Source of the DNA: Sycon ciliatum
Taxonomy: Eukaryota > Porifera > Calcarea > Leucosolenida > Sycettidae
Direction: 5' to 3'
DNA: 64,000 bases
Assembly: GCF_964019385.1 (NCBI RefSeq)
Contig: NC_088654.1
Span: 22,501,637-22,565,636 of the forward strand
A model generated the notes under the pieces. It did not search any database, had not been told where the DNA came from, and worked only from the letters and a program-made list of their open reading frames with translations. The first letter of the stretch is position 1. Every line of letters starts with the position of its first letter. Shown here one piece after another: positions 1 through 14,200 of the stretch. The translations under genes and the position numbers were made by a program.

Positions 1-2652
1 CTCTAAAGAACACGCCCAGGGCTGCTGAAAGCTGAAAAATAACCTATCTGACAGTTTGGGGCTTTTTACCCGTGAATCTTCACTTTGCGACTAAACTATT
101 CACAGCAGTGTCAAATTTTCTGGGTCACTGAATGTGGGTGCCAGCGCCCTACAAGCAAACCAAAAATCAAATCAATGCGACCACTGACATTACAGCTGGG
201 TCATGTTATAGAGAGGTACATTGAAATTCAAAGGTCAGCACAAATGGTCAAAATCCGACATTTTCTCACCTTTCTGCCCGTTCGCAGCTCAAAAAATGAC
301 AATGACCACCCTCATCTCTTTGTGTAGCTGGACATAGACAAGTACACCAAGAAAAACAGACACATATCTCTAAAGAACTCGCCCAGGGCTGCTGAAAGCT
401 GAAAAATAACCTATCTGACAGTTTGGGGCTTTTTACCCGTGAATCTTCACTTTGCGACTAAACTATTCAGAGCAGTGCCAAATTTTCTGGGTCACTGAAT
501 GAGGGTGCCAGCGCCCTACAAGCAAACCAAAAATCAAATCAATGCTGCCACTGACACTACAGCTGGGTCATGTTAAAGAGAGGTACATTGAAATTCAAAG
601 GTCAGCACAAATGGTCAAAATCCGACATTTTCTCACCTTTCTGCCCGTTCGCACCTCAGAAACAGACAATGACCATCCTCATATCCTTGTGTAGCTAAAC
701 ATAGACAAGTGCACGAAGAAAAACAGCCACATTTCTCTAAAGAACTTGCCAAGGGCTGCTGAAACCAGAAAAATATCCAATCTCACAGTTTGGGGCTTTT
801 TACCCGTGAATCTTCACTTTGCGACTAAACTATTCTCAGCAGTGTCAAATTTTCTGGGTCACTGCATGAGGGTGCCAGCACCCTACAAGCAGACCAAAAA
901 TCAAATCAATGCGACCACTGACATTACAGCTGGGTCATGTTATAGAGAGGTACATTGAAATTCAAAGGTCAGCACAAATGGTCAAAATCCCACATTTTCT
1001 CACCTTTCTGCCCGTTCGCACTTCAGAAACAGACAATGACCATCCTCATCTCCTTGTGTAGCTGGACATAGACAAGTGCACCAAGAAAAACAGCCACATA
1101 TCTCTAAAGAACTTGCCCAGGGCTGCTGAAACCAGAAAAATATCCAATCTCACAGTTTGGGGCTTTTACCCGTGAATCTTCACTTTGCGACTAAACTATT
1201 CACAGCAGTGTCAAATTTTCAGGGTCAGTGCATGTGGGTGGCAGCACCCTACAAGCAGACCAAAAATCAAATCAATTCGACCACTGACATTATAGTTGGG
1301 TCATGTTATAGAGAGGTACATTGAAATTCAAAGGTCAGCACAAATGGTCAAAATCCGACATTTTCTCAGCTTTCTGCCCGTTCCCAGCTCAGAAACAGAC
1401 AAAGAGCATCCTCATCTCCTTGTGTAGCTGGACATAGACAAGTGCACCAAGAAAAACAGCCACATTTCTCTAAAGAAATCGCCCAGGGCTGCTGAAAGCT
1501 GAAAAATAACCTATCTGACAGTTTGGGGCTTTTTACCCGTGAATCTTCACTTTGCGACTAAACTATTCACAGCAGTGTCAAATTTTCTGGGTCACTGCAT
1601 GTGGGTGCCAGCGCCCTACAAGCAAACCAAAAATCAAATCCATGCGACCACTGACATTACAGCTGGGTCATGTTATAGAGAGGTACATTGAAATTCAAAG
1701 GTCAGCACAAATGGTCAAAATCCGACATTTTCTCAGCTTTCTGCCCGTTCCCAGCTCAGAAACAGACAAAGAGCATCCTCATCTCCTTGTGTAGCTGGAC
1801 ATAGACAAGTGCACCAAGAAAAACAGCCACATTTCTCTAAAGAAATCGCCCAGGGCTGCTGAAAGCTGAAAAATAACCTATCTGACAGTTTGGGGCTTTT
1901 TACCCGTGAATCTTCACTTTGCGACTAAACTATTCACAGCAGTGTCAAATTTTCTGGGTCACTGCATGTGGGTGCCAGCGCCCTACAAGCAAACCAAAAA
2001 TCAAATCCATGCGACCACTGACATTACAGCTGGGTCATGTTATAGAGAGGTACATTGAAATTCAAAGGTCAGCACAAATGGTCAAAATCCGACATTTTCT
2101 CACCTTTCTGCCCGTTCGCAGCTTAAAAAATGACAATGACCACCCTCATCTCCTTGTGTAGCTGGACATAGACAAGTGCACCAAGAAAAACAGACACATA
2201 TTTCTAAAGAACTCGCCCAGGGCTGCTGAAAGCTGAAAAATAACCTATCTGACAGTTTGGGGCTTTTTACCCGTGAATCTTCACTTTGCGACTAAACTAT
2301 TCACAGCAGTGCCAAAATTTCTAGGTCACTGAATGTGGGTGCCAGCGCCCTACAAGCAAACCAAAAATCAAATCAATGCGACCACTCACAATGCAGCTGG
2401 GTCATGTTATAGAGAGGTACATTGAAATTCAAAGGTCAGCACAAATGGTCAAAATCCGACATTTTCTCACCTTTCTGCCCGTTCGCAGCTCAGAAAATGA
2501 CAATGACCAACCTCATCTCCTTGTGTAGCTGAACATAGACAAGTGCACCAAGAAAAACAGCCACATTTCTCTAAAGAACACGCCCAGGGCTGCTGAAAGC
2601 TGAAAAATAACCTATCTCACAGTTTGGGGCTTTTTACCCGTGAATCTTCACT

Positions 2653-5588
2653 TTGCAACTAAACTATTCACAGCAGTGTCAAATTTTCTGGGTCACTGAA
2701 TGTGGGTGCCAGCGCCCTACAAGCAAACCAAAAATCAAATCAATGCGACCACTGACATTACAGCTGGGTCATGTTATAGAGAGGTACATTGAAATTCAAA
2801 GGTCAGCACAAATGGTCAAAATCCGACATTTTCTCACCTTTCTGCCCGTTCGCAGCTCAAAAAATGACAATGACCACCCTCATCTCTTTGTGTAGCTGGA
2901 CATAGACAAGTGCACCAAGAAAAACAGACACATATCTCTAAAGAACTCGCCCAGGGCTGCTGAAAGCTGAAAAATAACCTATCTGACAGTTTGGGGCTTT
3001 TTACCCGTGAATCTTCACTTTGCGACTAAACTATTCACAGCAGTGCCAAATTTTCTGGGTCACTGGATGTGGGTGCCAGTGCCCTACAAGCAAACCAAAA
3101 ATCAAATCAATGCGACCACTCACAATGCAGCTGGGTCATGTTATAGAGAGGTAAATTGAAATTCAAAGGTCAGCACAAATGGTCAAAATCCAACATTTTC
3201 TCACCTTTCTGAGCGTTCGCAGCTCTAAAAACGGCAATGACCAGCCTCATCTCCTTGTGTAGCTGGACATAGACAAGTGCACCAAGAAAAACAGACACAT
3301 ATCTCTAAAGAACTCGCCCAGGGCTGCTGAAAGCTCAAAAATAACCTATCTGACAGTTTGGGGCTTTTTACCCGTGAATCTTCACTTTGCGACTAAACTA
3401 CTCACAGCAGTGCCAAATTTTCTCGGTCACTGAGTGTAGGTGCCAGCGCCCTACAAGCAATCCAAAAATCAAATCAATGCGACCACTCACAATGCAGCTG
3501 GGTCATGTTATAGAGAGGTACATTGAAATTCAAAGGTCAGCACAAATGGTCAAAATCCGACATTTTCTCACCTTTCTGCCCGTTCGCAGCTCAAAAAATT
3601 ATAATGACCAACCTCATCTCCTTGTGTAGCTGGACATAAACAAGTGCACCAAGAAAAACAGACACATATCTCTAAAGAACTCGCCCAGGGCTGCTGAAAG
3701 CTGAAAAATAACCTATCTGACAGTTTGGGGCTTTTTACCCGTGAATCTTCACTTTGCGACTAAACTATTCAGAGCAGTGCCAAATTTTCTGGGTCACTGA
3801 ATGTGGGTGCCAGCGCCCTACAAGCAAACCAAAAATCAAATCAATGCTGCCACTGACACTACAGCTGGGTCATGTTATAGAGAGGTACATTGAAATTCAA
3901 AGGTCAGCACAAATGGTCAAAATCCGACATTTTCTCACCTTTCTGCCCGTTCGCACCTCAGAAACAGACAATGACCATCCTCATATCCTTGTGTAGCTAA
4001 ACATAGACAAGTGCACGAAGAAAAACAGCCACATTTCTCTAAATAACTTGCCAAGGGCTGCTGAAACCAGAAAAATATCCAATCTCACAGTTTGGGGCTT
4101 TTTACCCGTGAATCTTCACTTTGCGACTAAACTATTCTCAGCAGTGTCAAATTTTCTGGGTCACTGCATGAGGGTGCCAGCACCCTACAAGCAGACCAAA
4201 AATCAAATCAATGCGACCACTGACATTACAGCTGGGTCATGTTATAGAGAGGTACATTGAAATTCAAAGGTCAGCACAAATGGTCAAAATCCCACATTTT
4301 CTCACCTTTCTGCCCGTTCGCACTTCAGAAACAGACAATGACCATCCTCATCTCCTTGTGTAGCTGGACATAGACAAGTGCACCAAGAAAAACAGCCACA
4401 TATCTCTAAAGAACTTGCCCAGGGCTGCTGAAACCAGAAAAATATCCAATCTCACAGTTTGGGGCTTTTTACCCGTGAATCTTCACTTTGCGACTAAACT
4501 ATTCACAGCAGTGTCAAATTTTCAGGGTCAGTGCATGTGGGTGGCAGCACCCTACAAGCAGACCAAAAATCAAATCAATTCGACCACTGACATTATAGTT
4601 GGGTCATGTTATAGAGAGGTACATTGAAATTCAAAGGTCAGCACAAATGGTCAAAATCCGACATTTTCTCAGCTTTCTGCCCGTTCCCAGCTCAGAAACA
4701 GACAAAGAGCATCCTCATCTCCTTGTGTAGCTGGACATAGACAAGTGCACCAAGAAAAACAGCCACATTTCTCTAAAGAAATCGCCCAGGGCTGCTGAAA
4801 GCTGAAAAATAACCTATCTGACAGTTTGGGGCTTTTTACCCGTGAATCTTCACTTTGCGACTAAACTATTCACAGCAGTGTCAAATTTTCTGGGTCACTG
4901 CATGTTAGTGCCAGCGCCCTACAAGCAAACCAAAAATCAAATCCATGCGACCACTGACATTACAGCTGGGTCATGTTATAGAGAGGTACATTGAAATTCA
5001 AAGGTCAGCACAAATGGTCAAAATCCGACATTTTCTCACCTTTCTGCCCGTTCGCAGCTTAAAAAATGACAATGACCACCCTCATCTCCTTGTGTAGCTG
5101 GACATAGACAAGTGCACCAAGAAAAACAGACACATATCTCTAAAGAACTCGCCCAGGGCTGCTGAAAGCTGAAAAATAACCTATCTGACAGTTTGGGGCT
5201 TTTTACCCGTGAATCTTCACTTTGCGACTAAACTATTCACAGCAGTGCCAAAATTTCTAGGTCACTGAATGTGGGTGCCAGCGCCCTACAAGCAAACCAA
5301 AAATCAAATCAATGCGACCACTCACAATGCAGCTGGGTCATGTTATAGAGAGGTACATTGAAATTCAAAGGTCAGCACAAATGGTCAAAATCCGACATTT
5401 TCTCACCTTTCTGCCCGTTCGCAGCTCAGAAAATGACAATGACCAACCTCATCTCCTTGTGTAGCTGAACATAGACAAGTGCACCAAGAAAAACAGCCAC
5501 ATTTCTCTAAAGAACACGCCCAGGGCTGCTGAAAGCTGAAAAATAACCTATCTGACAGTTTGGGGCTTTTTACCCGTGAATCTTCACT
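2653..5588 (+). repeat. Higher-order repeat unit, 8-monomer form (2,936 bp)
   Basis: Labelling monomers by diagnostic variants gives the order A-G-H-B-C-D-E-F here. G and H are two extra monomers between A and B; G has TGAGCGTTCGCAGC and H has TCGGTCACTGAGTGTAGG. The 8 x 367 = 2,936 bp unit is followed directly by 6-monomer units that lack G and H. The A-G-H order appears again at 9,993-11,093, 7,340 bp (20 monomers) away. Confidence 0.8.
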
Positions 5589-7790
5589 TTGCAACTAAAC
5601 TATTCACAGCAGTGTCAAATTTTCTGGGTCACTGAATGTGGGTGCCAGCGCCCTACAAGCAAACCAAAAATCAAATCAATGCGACCACTGACATTACAGC
5701 TGGGTCATGTTATAGAGAGGTACATTGAAATTCAAAGGTCAGAACAAATGGTCAAAATCCGACATTTTCTCACCTTTCTGCCCGTTCGCAGCTCAAAAAA
5801 TGACAATGACCACCCTCATCTCTTTGTGTAGCTGGACATAGACAAGTACACCAAGAAAAACAGACACATATCTCTAAAGAACTCGCCCAGGGCTGCTGAA
5901 AGCTGAAAAATAACCTATCTGACAGTTTGGGGCTTTTTACCCGTGAATCTTCACTTTGCGACTAAACTATTCAGAGCAGTGCCAAATTTTCTGGGTCACT
6001 GAATGAGGGTGCCAGCGCCCTACAAGCAAACCAAAAATCAAATCAATGCTGCCACTGACACTACAGCTGGGTCATGTTAAAGAGAGGTACATTGAAATTC
6101 AAAGGTCAGCACAAATGGTCAAAATCCGACATTTTCTCACCTTTCTGCCCGTTCGCACCTCAGAAACAGACAATGACCATCCTCATATCCTTGTGTAGCT
6201 AAACATAGACAAGTGCACGAAGAAAAACAGCCACATTTCTCTAAAGAACTTGCCAAGGGCTGCTGAAACCAGAAAAATATCCAATCTCACAGTTTGGGGC
6301 TTTTTACCCGTGAATCTTCACTTTGCGACTAAACTATTCTCAGCAGTGTCAAATTTTCTGGGTCACTGCATGAGGGTGCCAGCACCCTACAAGCAGACCA
6401 AAAATCAAATCAATGCGACCACTGACATTACAGCTGGGTCATGTTATAGAGAGGTACATTGAAATTCAAAGGTCAGCACAAATGGTCAAAATCCCACATT
6501 TTCTCACCTTTCTGCCCGTTCGCACTTCAGAAACAGACAATGACCATCCTCATCTCCTTGTGTAGCTGGACATAGACAAGTGCACCAAGAAAAACAGCCA
6601 CATATCTCTAAAGAACTTGCCCAGGGCTGCTGAAACCAGAAAAATATCCAATCTCACAGTTTGGGGCTTTTTACCCGTGAATCTTCACTTTGCGACTAAA
6701 CTATTCACAGCAGTGTCAAATTTTCAGGGTCAGTGCATGTGGGTGGCAGCACCCTACAAGCAGACCAAAAATCAAATCAATTCGACCACTGACATTATAG
6801 TTGGGTCATGTTATAGAGAGGTACATTGAAATTCAAAGGTCAGCACAAATGGTCAAAATCCGACATTTTCTCAGCTTTCTGCCCGTTCCCAGCTCAGAAA
6901 CAGACAAAGAGCATCCTCATCTCCTTGTGTAGCTGGACATAGACAAGTGCACCAAGAAAAACAGCCACATTTCTCTAAAGAAATCGCCCAGGGCTGCAGA
7001 AAGCTGAAAAATAACCTATCTGACAGTTTGGGGCTTTTTACCCGTGAATCTTCACTTTGCGACTAAACTATTCACAGCAGTGTCAAATTTTCTGGGTCAC
7101 TGCATGTGGGTGCCAGCGCCCTACAAGCAAACCAAAAATCAAATCCATGCGACCACTGACATTACAGCTGGGTCATGTTATAGAGAGGTACATTGAAATT
7201 CAAAGGTCAGCACAAATGGTCAAAATCCGACATTTTCTCACCTTTCTGCCCGTTCGCAGCTTAAAAAATGACAATGACCACCCTCATCTCCTTGTGTAGC
7301 TGGACATAGACAAGTGCACCAAGAAAAACAGACACATATCTCTAAAGAACTCGCCCAGGGCTGCTGAAAGCTGAAAAATAACCTATCTGACAGTTTGGGG
7401 CTTTTTACCCGTGAATCTTCACTTTGCGACTAAACTATTCACAGCAGTGCCAAAATTTCTAGGTCACTGAATGTGGGTGCCAGCGCCCTACAAGCAAACC
7501 AAAAATCAAATCAATGCGACCACTCACAATGCAGCTGGGTCATGTTATAGAGAGGTACATTGAAATTCAAAGGTCAGCACAAATGGTCAAAATCCGACAT
7601 TTTCTCACCTTTCTGCCCGTTCGCAGCTCAGAAAATGACAATGACCAACCTCATCTCCTTGTGTAGCTGAACATAGACAAGTGCACCAAGAAAAACAGCC
7701 ACATTTCTCTAAAGAACACGCCCAGGGCTGCTGAAAGCTGAAAAATAACCTATCTGACAGTTTGGGGCTTTTTACCCGTGAATCTTCACT
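5589..7790 (+). repeat. Higher-order repeat unit, 6-monomer form (2,202 bp), copy 1
   Basis: Monomers A-B-C-D-E-F repeat with exact 2,202-bp spacing. Diagnostic variants at 6,250 (C), 6,617 (D), 7,057 (E) and 7,605 (F) recur at 8,452, 8,819, 9,259 and 9,807. The two adjacent units are nearly identical, while A to F differ from one another much more. That is the signature of amplification of a multimer by unequal exchange. Confidence 0.85.
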
Positions 7791-9992
7791 TTGCAACTAA
7801 ACTATTCACAGCAGTGTCAAATTTTCTGGGTCACTGAATGTGGGTGCCAGCGCCCTACAAGCAAACCAAAAATCAAATCAATGCGACCACTGACATTACA
7901 GCTGGGTCATGTTATAGAGAGGTACATTGAAATTCAAAGGTCAGCACAAATGGTCAAAATCCGACATTTTCTCACCTTTCTGCCCGTTCGCAGCTCAAAA
8001 AATGACAATGACCACCCTCATCTCTTTGTGTAGCTGGACATAGACAAGTACACCAAGAAAAACAGACACATATCTCTAAAGAACTCGCCCAGGGCTGCTG
8101 AAAGCTGAAAAATAACCTATCTGACAGTTTGGGGCTTTTTACCCGTGAATCTTCACTTTGCGACTAAACTATTCAGAGCAGTGCCTAATTTTCTGGGTCA
8201 CTGAATGTGGGTGCCAGCGCCCTACAAGCAAACCAAAAATCAAATCAATGCTGCCACTGACACTACAGCTGGGTCATGTTATAGAGAGGTACATTGAAAT
8301 TCAAAGGTCAGCACAAATGGTCAAAATCCGACATTTTCTCACCTTTCTGCCCGTTCGCACCTCAGAAACAGACAATGACCATCCTCATATCCTTGTGTAG
8401 CTAAACATAGACAAGTGCACGAAGAAAAACAGCCACATTTCTCTAAAGAACTTGCCAAGGGCTGCTGAAACCAGAAAAATATCCAATCTCACAGTTTGGG
8501 GCTTTTTACCCGTGAATCTTCACTTTGCGACTAAACTATTCTCAGCAGTGTCAAATTTTCTGGGTCACTGCATGAGGGTGCCAGCACCCTACAAGCAGAC
8601 CAAAAATCAAATCAATGCGACCACTGACATTACAGCTGGGTCATGTTATAGAGAGGTACATTGAAATTCAAAGGTCAGCACAAATGGTCAAAATCCCACA
8701 TTTTCTCACCTTTCTGCCCGTTCGCACTTCAGAAACAGACAATGACCATCCTCATCTCCTTGTGTAGCTGGACATAGACAAGTGCACCAAGAAAAACAGC
8801 CACATATCTCTAAAGAACTTGCCCAGGGCTGCTGAAACCAGAAAAATATCCAATCTCACAGTTTGGGGCTTTTTACCCGTGAATCTTCACTTTGCGACTA
8901 AACTATTCACAGCAGTGTCAAATTTTCAGGGTCAGTGCATGTGGGTGGCAGCACCCTACAAGCAGACCAAAAATCAAATCAATTCGACCACTGACATTAT
9001 AGTTGGGTCATGTTATAGAGAGGTACATTGAAATTCAAAGGTCAGCACAAATGGTCAAAATCCGACATTTTCTCAGCTTTCTGCCCGTTCCCAGCTCAGA
9101 AACAGACAAAGAGCATCCTCATCTCCTTGTGTAGCTGGACATAGACAAGTGCACCAAGAAAAACAGCCACATTTCTCTAAAGAAATCGCCCAGGGCTGCT
9201 GAAAGCTGAAAAATAACCTATCTGACAGTTTGGGGCTTTTTACCCGTGAATCTTCACTTTGCGACTAAACTATTCACAGCAGTGTCAAATTTTCTGGGTC
9301 ACTGCATGTGGGTGCCAGCGCCCTACAAGCAAACCAAAAATCAAATCCATGCGACCACTGACATTACAGCTGGGTCATGTTATAGAGAGGTACATTGAAA
9401 TTCAAAGGTCAGCACAAATGGTCAAAATCCGACATTTTCTCACCTTTCTGCCCGTTCGCAGCTTAAAAAATGACAATGACCACCCTCATCTCCTTGTGTA
9501 GCTGGACATAGACAAGTGCACCAAGAAAAACAGACACATATTTCTAAAGAACTCGCCCAGGGCTGCTGAAAGCTGAAAAATAACCTATCTGACAGTTTGG
9601 GGCTTTTTACCCGTGAATCTTCACTTTGCGACTAAACTATTCACAGCAGTGCCAAAATTTCTAGGTCACTGAATGTGGGTGCCAGCGCCCTACAAGCAAA
9701 CCAAAAATCAAATCAATGCGACCACTCACAATGCAGCTGGGTCATGTTATAGAGAGGTACATTGAAATTCAAAGGTCAGCACAAATGGTCAAAATCCGAC
9801 ATTTTCTCACCTTTCTGCCCGTTCGCAGCTCAGAAAATGACAATGACCAACCTCATCTCCTTGTGTAGCTGAACATAGACAAGTGCACCAAGAAAAACAG
9901 CCACATTTCTCTAAAGAACACGCCCAGGGCTGCTGAAAGCTGAAAAATAACCTATCTGACAGTTTGGGGCTTTTTACCCGTGAATCTTCACT
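7791..9992 (+). repeat. Higher-order repeat unit, 6-monomer form (2,202 bp), copy 2
   Basis: Second tandem copy of the A-B-C-D-E-F block, differing from copy 1 at only a handful of bases. One example is that the B monomer has an intact TGTTATAGAG here but TGTTAAAGAG in copy 1. It is followed by an A-G-H run that copies the 8-monomer form. Confidence 0.85.
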
Positions 9993-11093
9993 TTGCAACT
10001 AAACTATTCACAGCAGTGTCAAATTTTCTGGGTCACTGAATGTGGGTGCCAGCGCCCTACAAGCAAACCAAAAATCAAATCAATGCGACCACTGACATTA
10101 CAGCTGGGTCATGTTATAGAGAGGTACATTGAAATTCAAAGGTCAGCACAAATGGTCAAAATCCCACATTTTCTCACCTTTCTGCCCGTTCGCAGCTCAA
10201 AAAATGACAATGACCACCCTCATCTCTTTGTGTAGCTGGACATAGACAAGTGCACCAAGAAAAACAGACACATATCTCTAAAGAACTTGCCCAGGGCTGC
10301 TGAAAGCTGAAAAATAACCTATCTGACAGTTTGGGGCTTTTTACCCGTGAATCTTCACTTTGCGACTAAACTATTCACAGCAGTGCCAAATTTTCTGGGT
10401 CACTGGATGTGGGTGCCAGTGCCCTACAAGCAAACCAAAAATCAAATCAATGCGACCACTCACAATGCAGCTGGGTCATGTTATAGAGAGGTAAATTGAA
10501 ATTCAAAGGTCAGCACAAATGGTCAAAATCCGACATTTTCTCACCTTTCTGAGCGTTCGCAGCTCTAAAAACGGCAATGACCAGCCTCATCTCCTTGTGT
10601 ACCTGGACATAGACAAGTGCACCAAGAAAAACAGACACATATCTCTAAAGAACTCGCCCAGGGCTGCTGAAAGCTCAAAAATAACCTATCTGACAGTTTG
10701 GGGCTTTTTACCCGTGAATCTTCACTTTGCGACTAAACTACTCACAGCAGTGCCAAATTTTCTCGGTCACTGAGTGTAGGTGCCAGCGCCCTACAAGCAA
10801 TCCAAAAATCAAATCAATGCGACCACTCACAATGCAGCTGGGTCATGTTATAGAGAGGTACATTGAAATTCAAAGGTCAGCACAAATGGTCAAAATCCGA
10901 CATTTTCTCACCTTTCTGCCCGTTCGCAGCTCAAAAAATTATAATGACCACCCTCATCTCCTTGTGTAGCTGGACATAGACAAGTGCACCAAGAAAAACA
11001 GACACATATCTCTAAAGAACTCGCCCAGGGCTGCTGAAAGCTGAAAAATAACCTATCTGACAGTTTGGGGCTTTTTACCCGTGAATCTTCACT

Positions 11094-11233
11094 TTGCGAC
11101 TAAACTATTTAGAGCAGTGCCAAATTTTCTGGGTCACTGAATGTGGGTGCCAGCACCCTACAAGCAAACCAAAAATCAAATCAATGCGACCACTATCTGA
11201 CAGTTTGGGGCTTTTTACCCGTGAATCTTCACT
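11094..11233 (+). repeat. Truncated satellite monomer (140 bp)
   Basis: The spacing between successive TTTGCGACTAAAC boxes drops to 140 bp. The unit runs normally to ATGCGACCACT and then jumps to ATCTGACAGTTTGGGGC, so 227 bp are missing. ACT-ATCTGACAG at the junction suggests a simple deletion at a short match. Confidence 0.85.
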
Positions 11234-14200
11234 TTGCGACTAAACTATTCACAGCAGTGTCAAATTTTCTGGGTCACTGCATGTGGGTGCCAGCGCCCTA
11301 CAAGCAAACCAAAAATCAAATCAATGCGACCACTGAAATTACAGCTGCGTCATGTTATAGAGAGGTACATTGAAAATCAAAGGTCAGCACAAATGGTCAA
11401 AATCCGACATTTTCTCACCTTTCTGCCCGTTCGCAGCTCAAAAAATGACAATGACCACCCTCATCTCCTTGTGTAGCTGGACATAGACAAGTGCACCAAG
11501 AAAAACAGACACATATCTCTAAAGAACTCGCCAAGGGCCGGTGAAAGCTGAACAATAACCTATCTCACAGTTTGGGGCTTTTTACCCGTGAATCTTCACT
11601 TTGCGACTAAACTATTCACAGCAGTGCCAACTTTTCTGGGTCACTGAATGTGGGTGCCAGCGCCATACAAGCAAACCAAAAATCAAATCAATACGACCAC
11701 TGACATTACAGTTGGGTCATGTTTTAGAGAGGTACATTGAAATTCAAAGGTCAGCACAAATGGTCAAAATCCCACATTTTCTCACCTTTCTGCCCGTTCG
11801 CAGCTCAGAAACAGACAATGACCATCCTCATCTCCTTGTGTAGCTGGACATAGACAAGTGCACCAAGAAAAACAGCCACATTTCTCTAAAGAACTTGCCC
11901 AGGGCTGCTGAAACCAGAAAAATATCCAATCTCACAGTTTGGGACTTTTTACCCGTGAATCTTCACTTAGCGACTAAACTATTCACAGCAGTGTCAAATT
12001 TTCTGGGTCACTGCATGTGGGTGCCAGCACCCTACAAGCAGACCAAAAATCAAATCAATGCGACCACTGGCATTACAGTTGGGTCATGTTATAGAGAGGT
12101 ACATTGATAATCAAAGGTCAGCACAAATTGTCAAAATCCCACATTTTCTCACCTTTCTGCCCGTTCGTAGCTCAGAAACAGACAATGGCCACCCTCATCT
12201 CCTGGTGTAGCTGGACATAGACAAGTGGACCAAGAAAAACAGCCACATTTCCCTAAAGAAATCGCCCAGGGCTGCTGAAAGCTCCAAAATAACCTATCTG
12301 ACAGTTTGGGGCTTTTTACCCGTGAATCTTCACTTTGCGACTTAACTATTCACAGCAGTGCCAAATTTTCTGGGTCACTGAATGTGGGTGCCAGCGCCCT
12401 ATAAGCAAACCAAAAATCAAATCAATGCGACCACTCACAATGCAGCTGGGTCATGTTATAGAGAGGTACATTGAAATTCAAAGGTCAGCACAAATGGTCA
12501 AAATCCGACATTTTCTCACCTTTCTGCCCGTTCGCAGCTCAAAAATTGACAGTGACCACCCTCATCTCCTTGTGTAGCTGGACATAGACAAGTGCACCAA
12601 GAAAAACAGAAACATATCTCTAAAGAACTCGTCCAGGGCTGCTGAAAGCTGAAAAATAACCTATCTCACAGTTTGGGGCTTTTTACCCGTGAATCTTCAC
12701 TTTGCGACTAAACTATTCAGAGCAGTGCCAAATTTTCCGGGTCACTGAATGTGGGTGCCAGCGTCCTACAAGCAAACCAAAAATCAAATCAATGCTACCA
12801 CTCACAATCCAGCTGGGTCATGTTGTAGAGGTACATTGAAATTCAAAGGTCAGCACAAATGGTCAAAATCCCACATTTTCTCACCTTTCTGTCCGTTCGC
12901 AGCTCAAAAAATGACAATGACCACCCTCATCTTCTTGTGTAGCTGAACATAGACAAGTGCACCAAGAAAAACAGCCACATTTCTCTAAAGAACTCGCCCA
13001 GGGCTGCTGAAAGCTGAAAAATAACCTATCTGACAGTTTGGGGCTTTTTACCCGTGAATCTTCACTTTGCGACTAAACTATTCACAGCCGTGCCAAATTT
13101 TCTGGGTCACTGAATGTGGGTGCCAGCGCCTTACAAGCCAACCAAAAATCAAATCAATGCGACCACTCACAATGCAGCTGGGTCATGTTATAGAGAGGTA
13201 CATTGAAATTCAAAGGTCAGCACAAATGGTCAAAATCCGACATTTTCTCACCTTTCTGCCCGTTCGCAGCTCAGAAACAGACAATGACCATCCTCATCTC
13301 CTTGTGTAGCTGGACATAGACAAGTGCACCAAGAAAAACAGACACATTTCTCTAAAGAAATCGCCCACGGCTGCTGAAACCAGAAAAATATCCAATCTCA
13401 CAGTTTGGGGCTTTTTACCCGTGAATCTTCACTTTGCGACTAAACTATTCACAGCAGTGTCAAATTTTCTAGGTCACTGCATGTGGGTGGCAGCATTCTA
13501 TAAGCAGACCAAAAATCAAATCAATGCGACCACTGACATTACAGTTGGGTCATGTTATAGAGAGGTACATTGAAATTCAAAGGTCAGCACAAATGGTCAA
13601 AATCCCACATTTTCTCACCTTTCTGCCCGTTCGTAGCTCAAAAAATGACAATGACCATCCTCGTCTCCTTGTGTAGCTGGACATAGACAAGTGCACCAAG
13701 AAAAAGAGCCTCATTTCTATAAAGAACTTGCCCAGGGCTGCTGAAACCAGAAAATATCCAATCTCACAGTTTGGGGCTTTTTACCCGTGAATCTTCACTT
13801 TGCGACTAAACTATTCACAGCAGTGTCAAATGTTCCGGGTCACTGCATGTGGGTGCCAGCACCCTACAAGCAGACCAAAAATCAAATCAATGCGACCACC
13901 GACATTACAGTTAGGTCATGTTATAGAGAGGTACATCGATAATCAAAGGTCAGCACAAATGGTCAAAATCCCACATTTTCTCACCTTTCTGCCCGTTCGC
14001 ACCTCAGAAACAGACAATGACCATCCTCATCTCCTCGTGTAGCTGGACATAGACAAGTGCACCAAGAAAAAGAGCCTCATTTCTCTAAAGAACTCGCCCA
14101 GGGCTGCTGAAAGGTGAAAAATATCCAATCTCACAGTTTGGGGCTTTATACCCGTGAATCTTCATTTTGCGACTAAACTATTCACAGCAGTGTCAAATTT

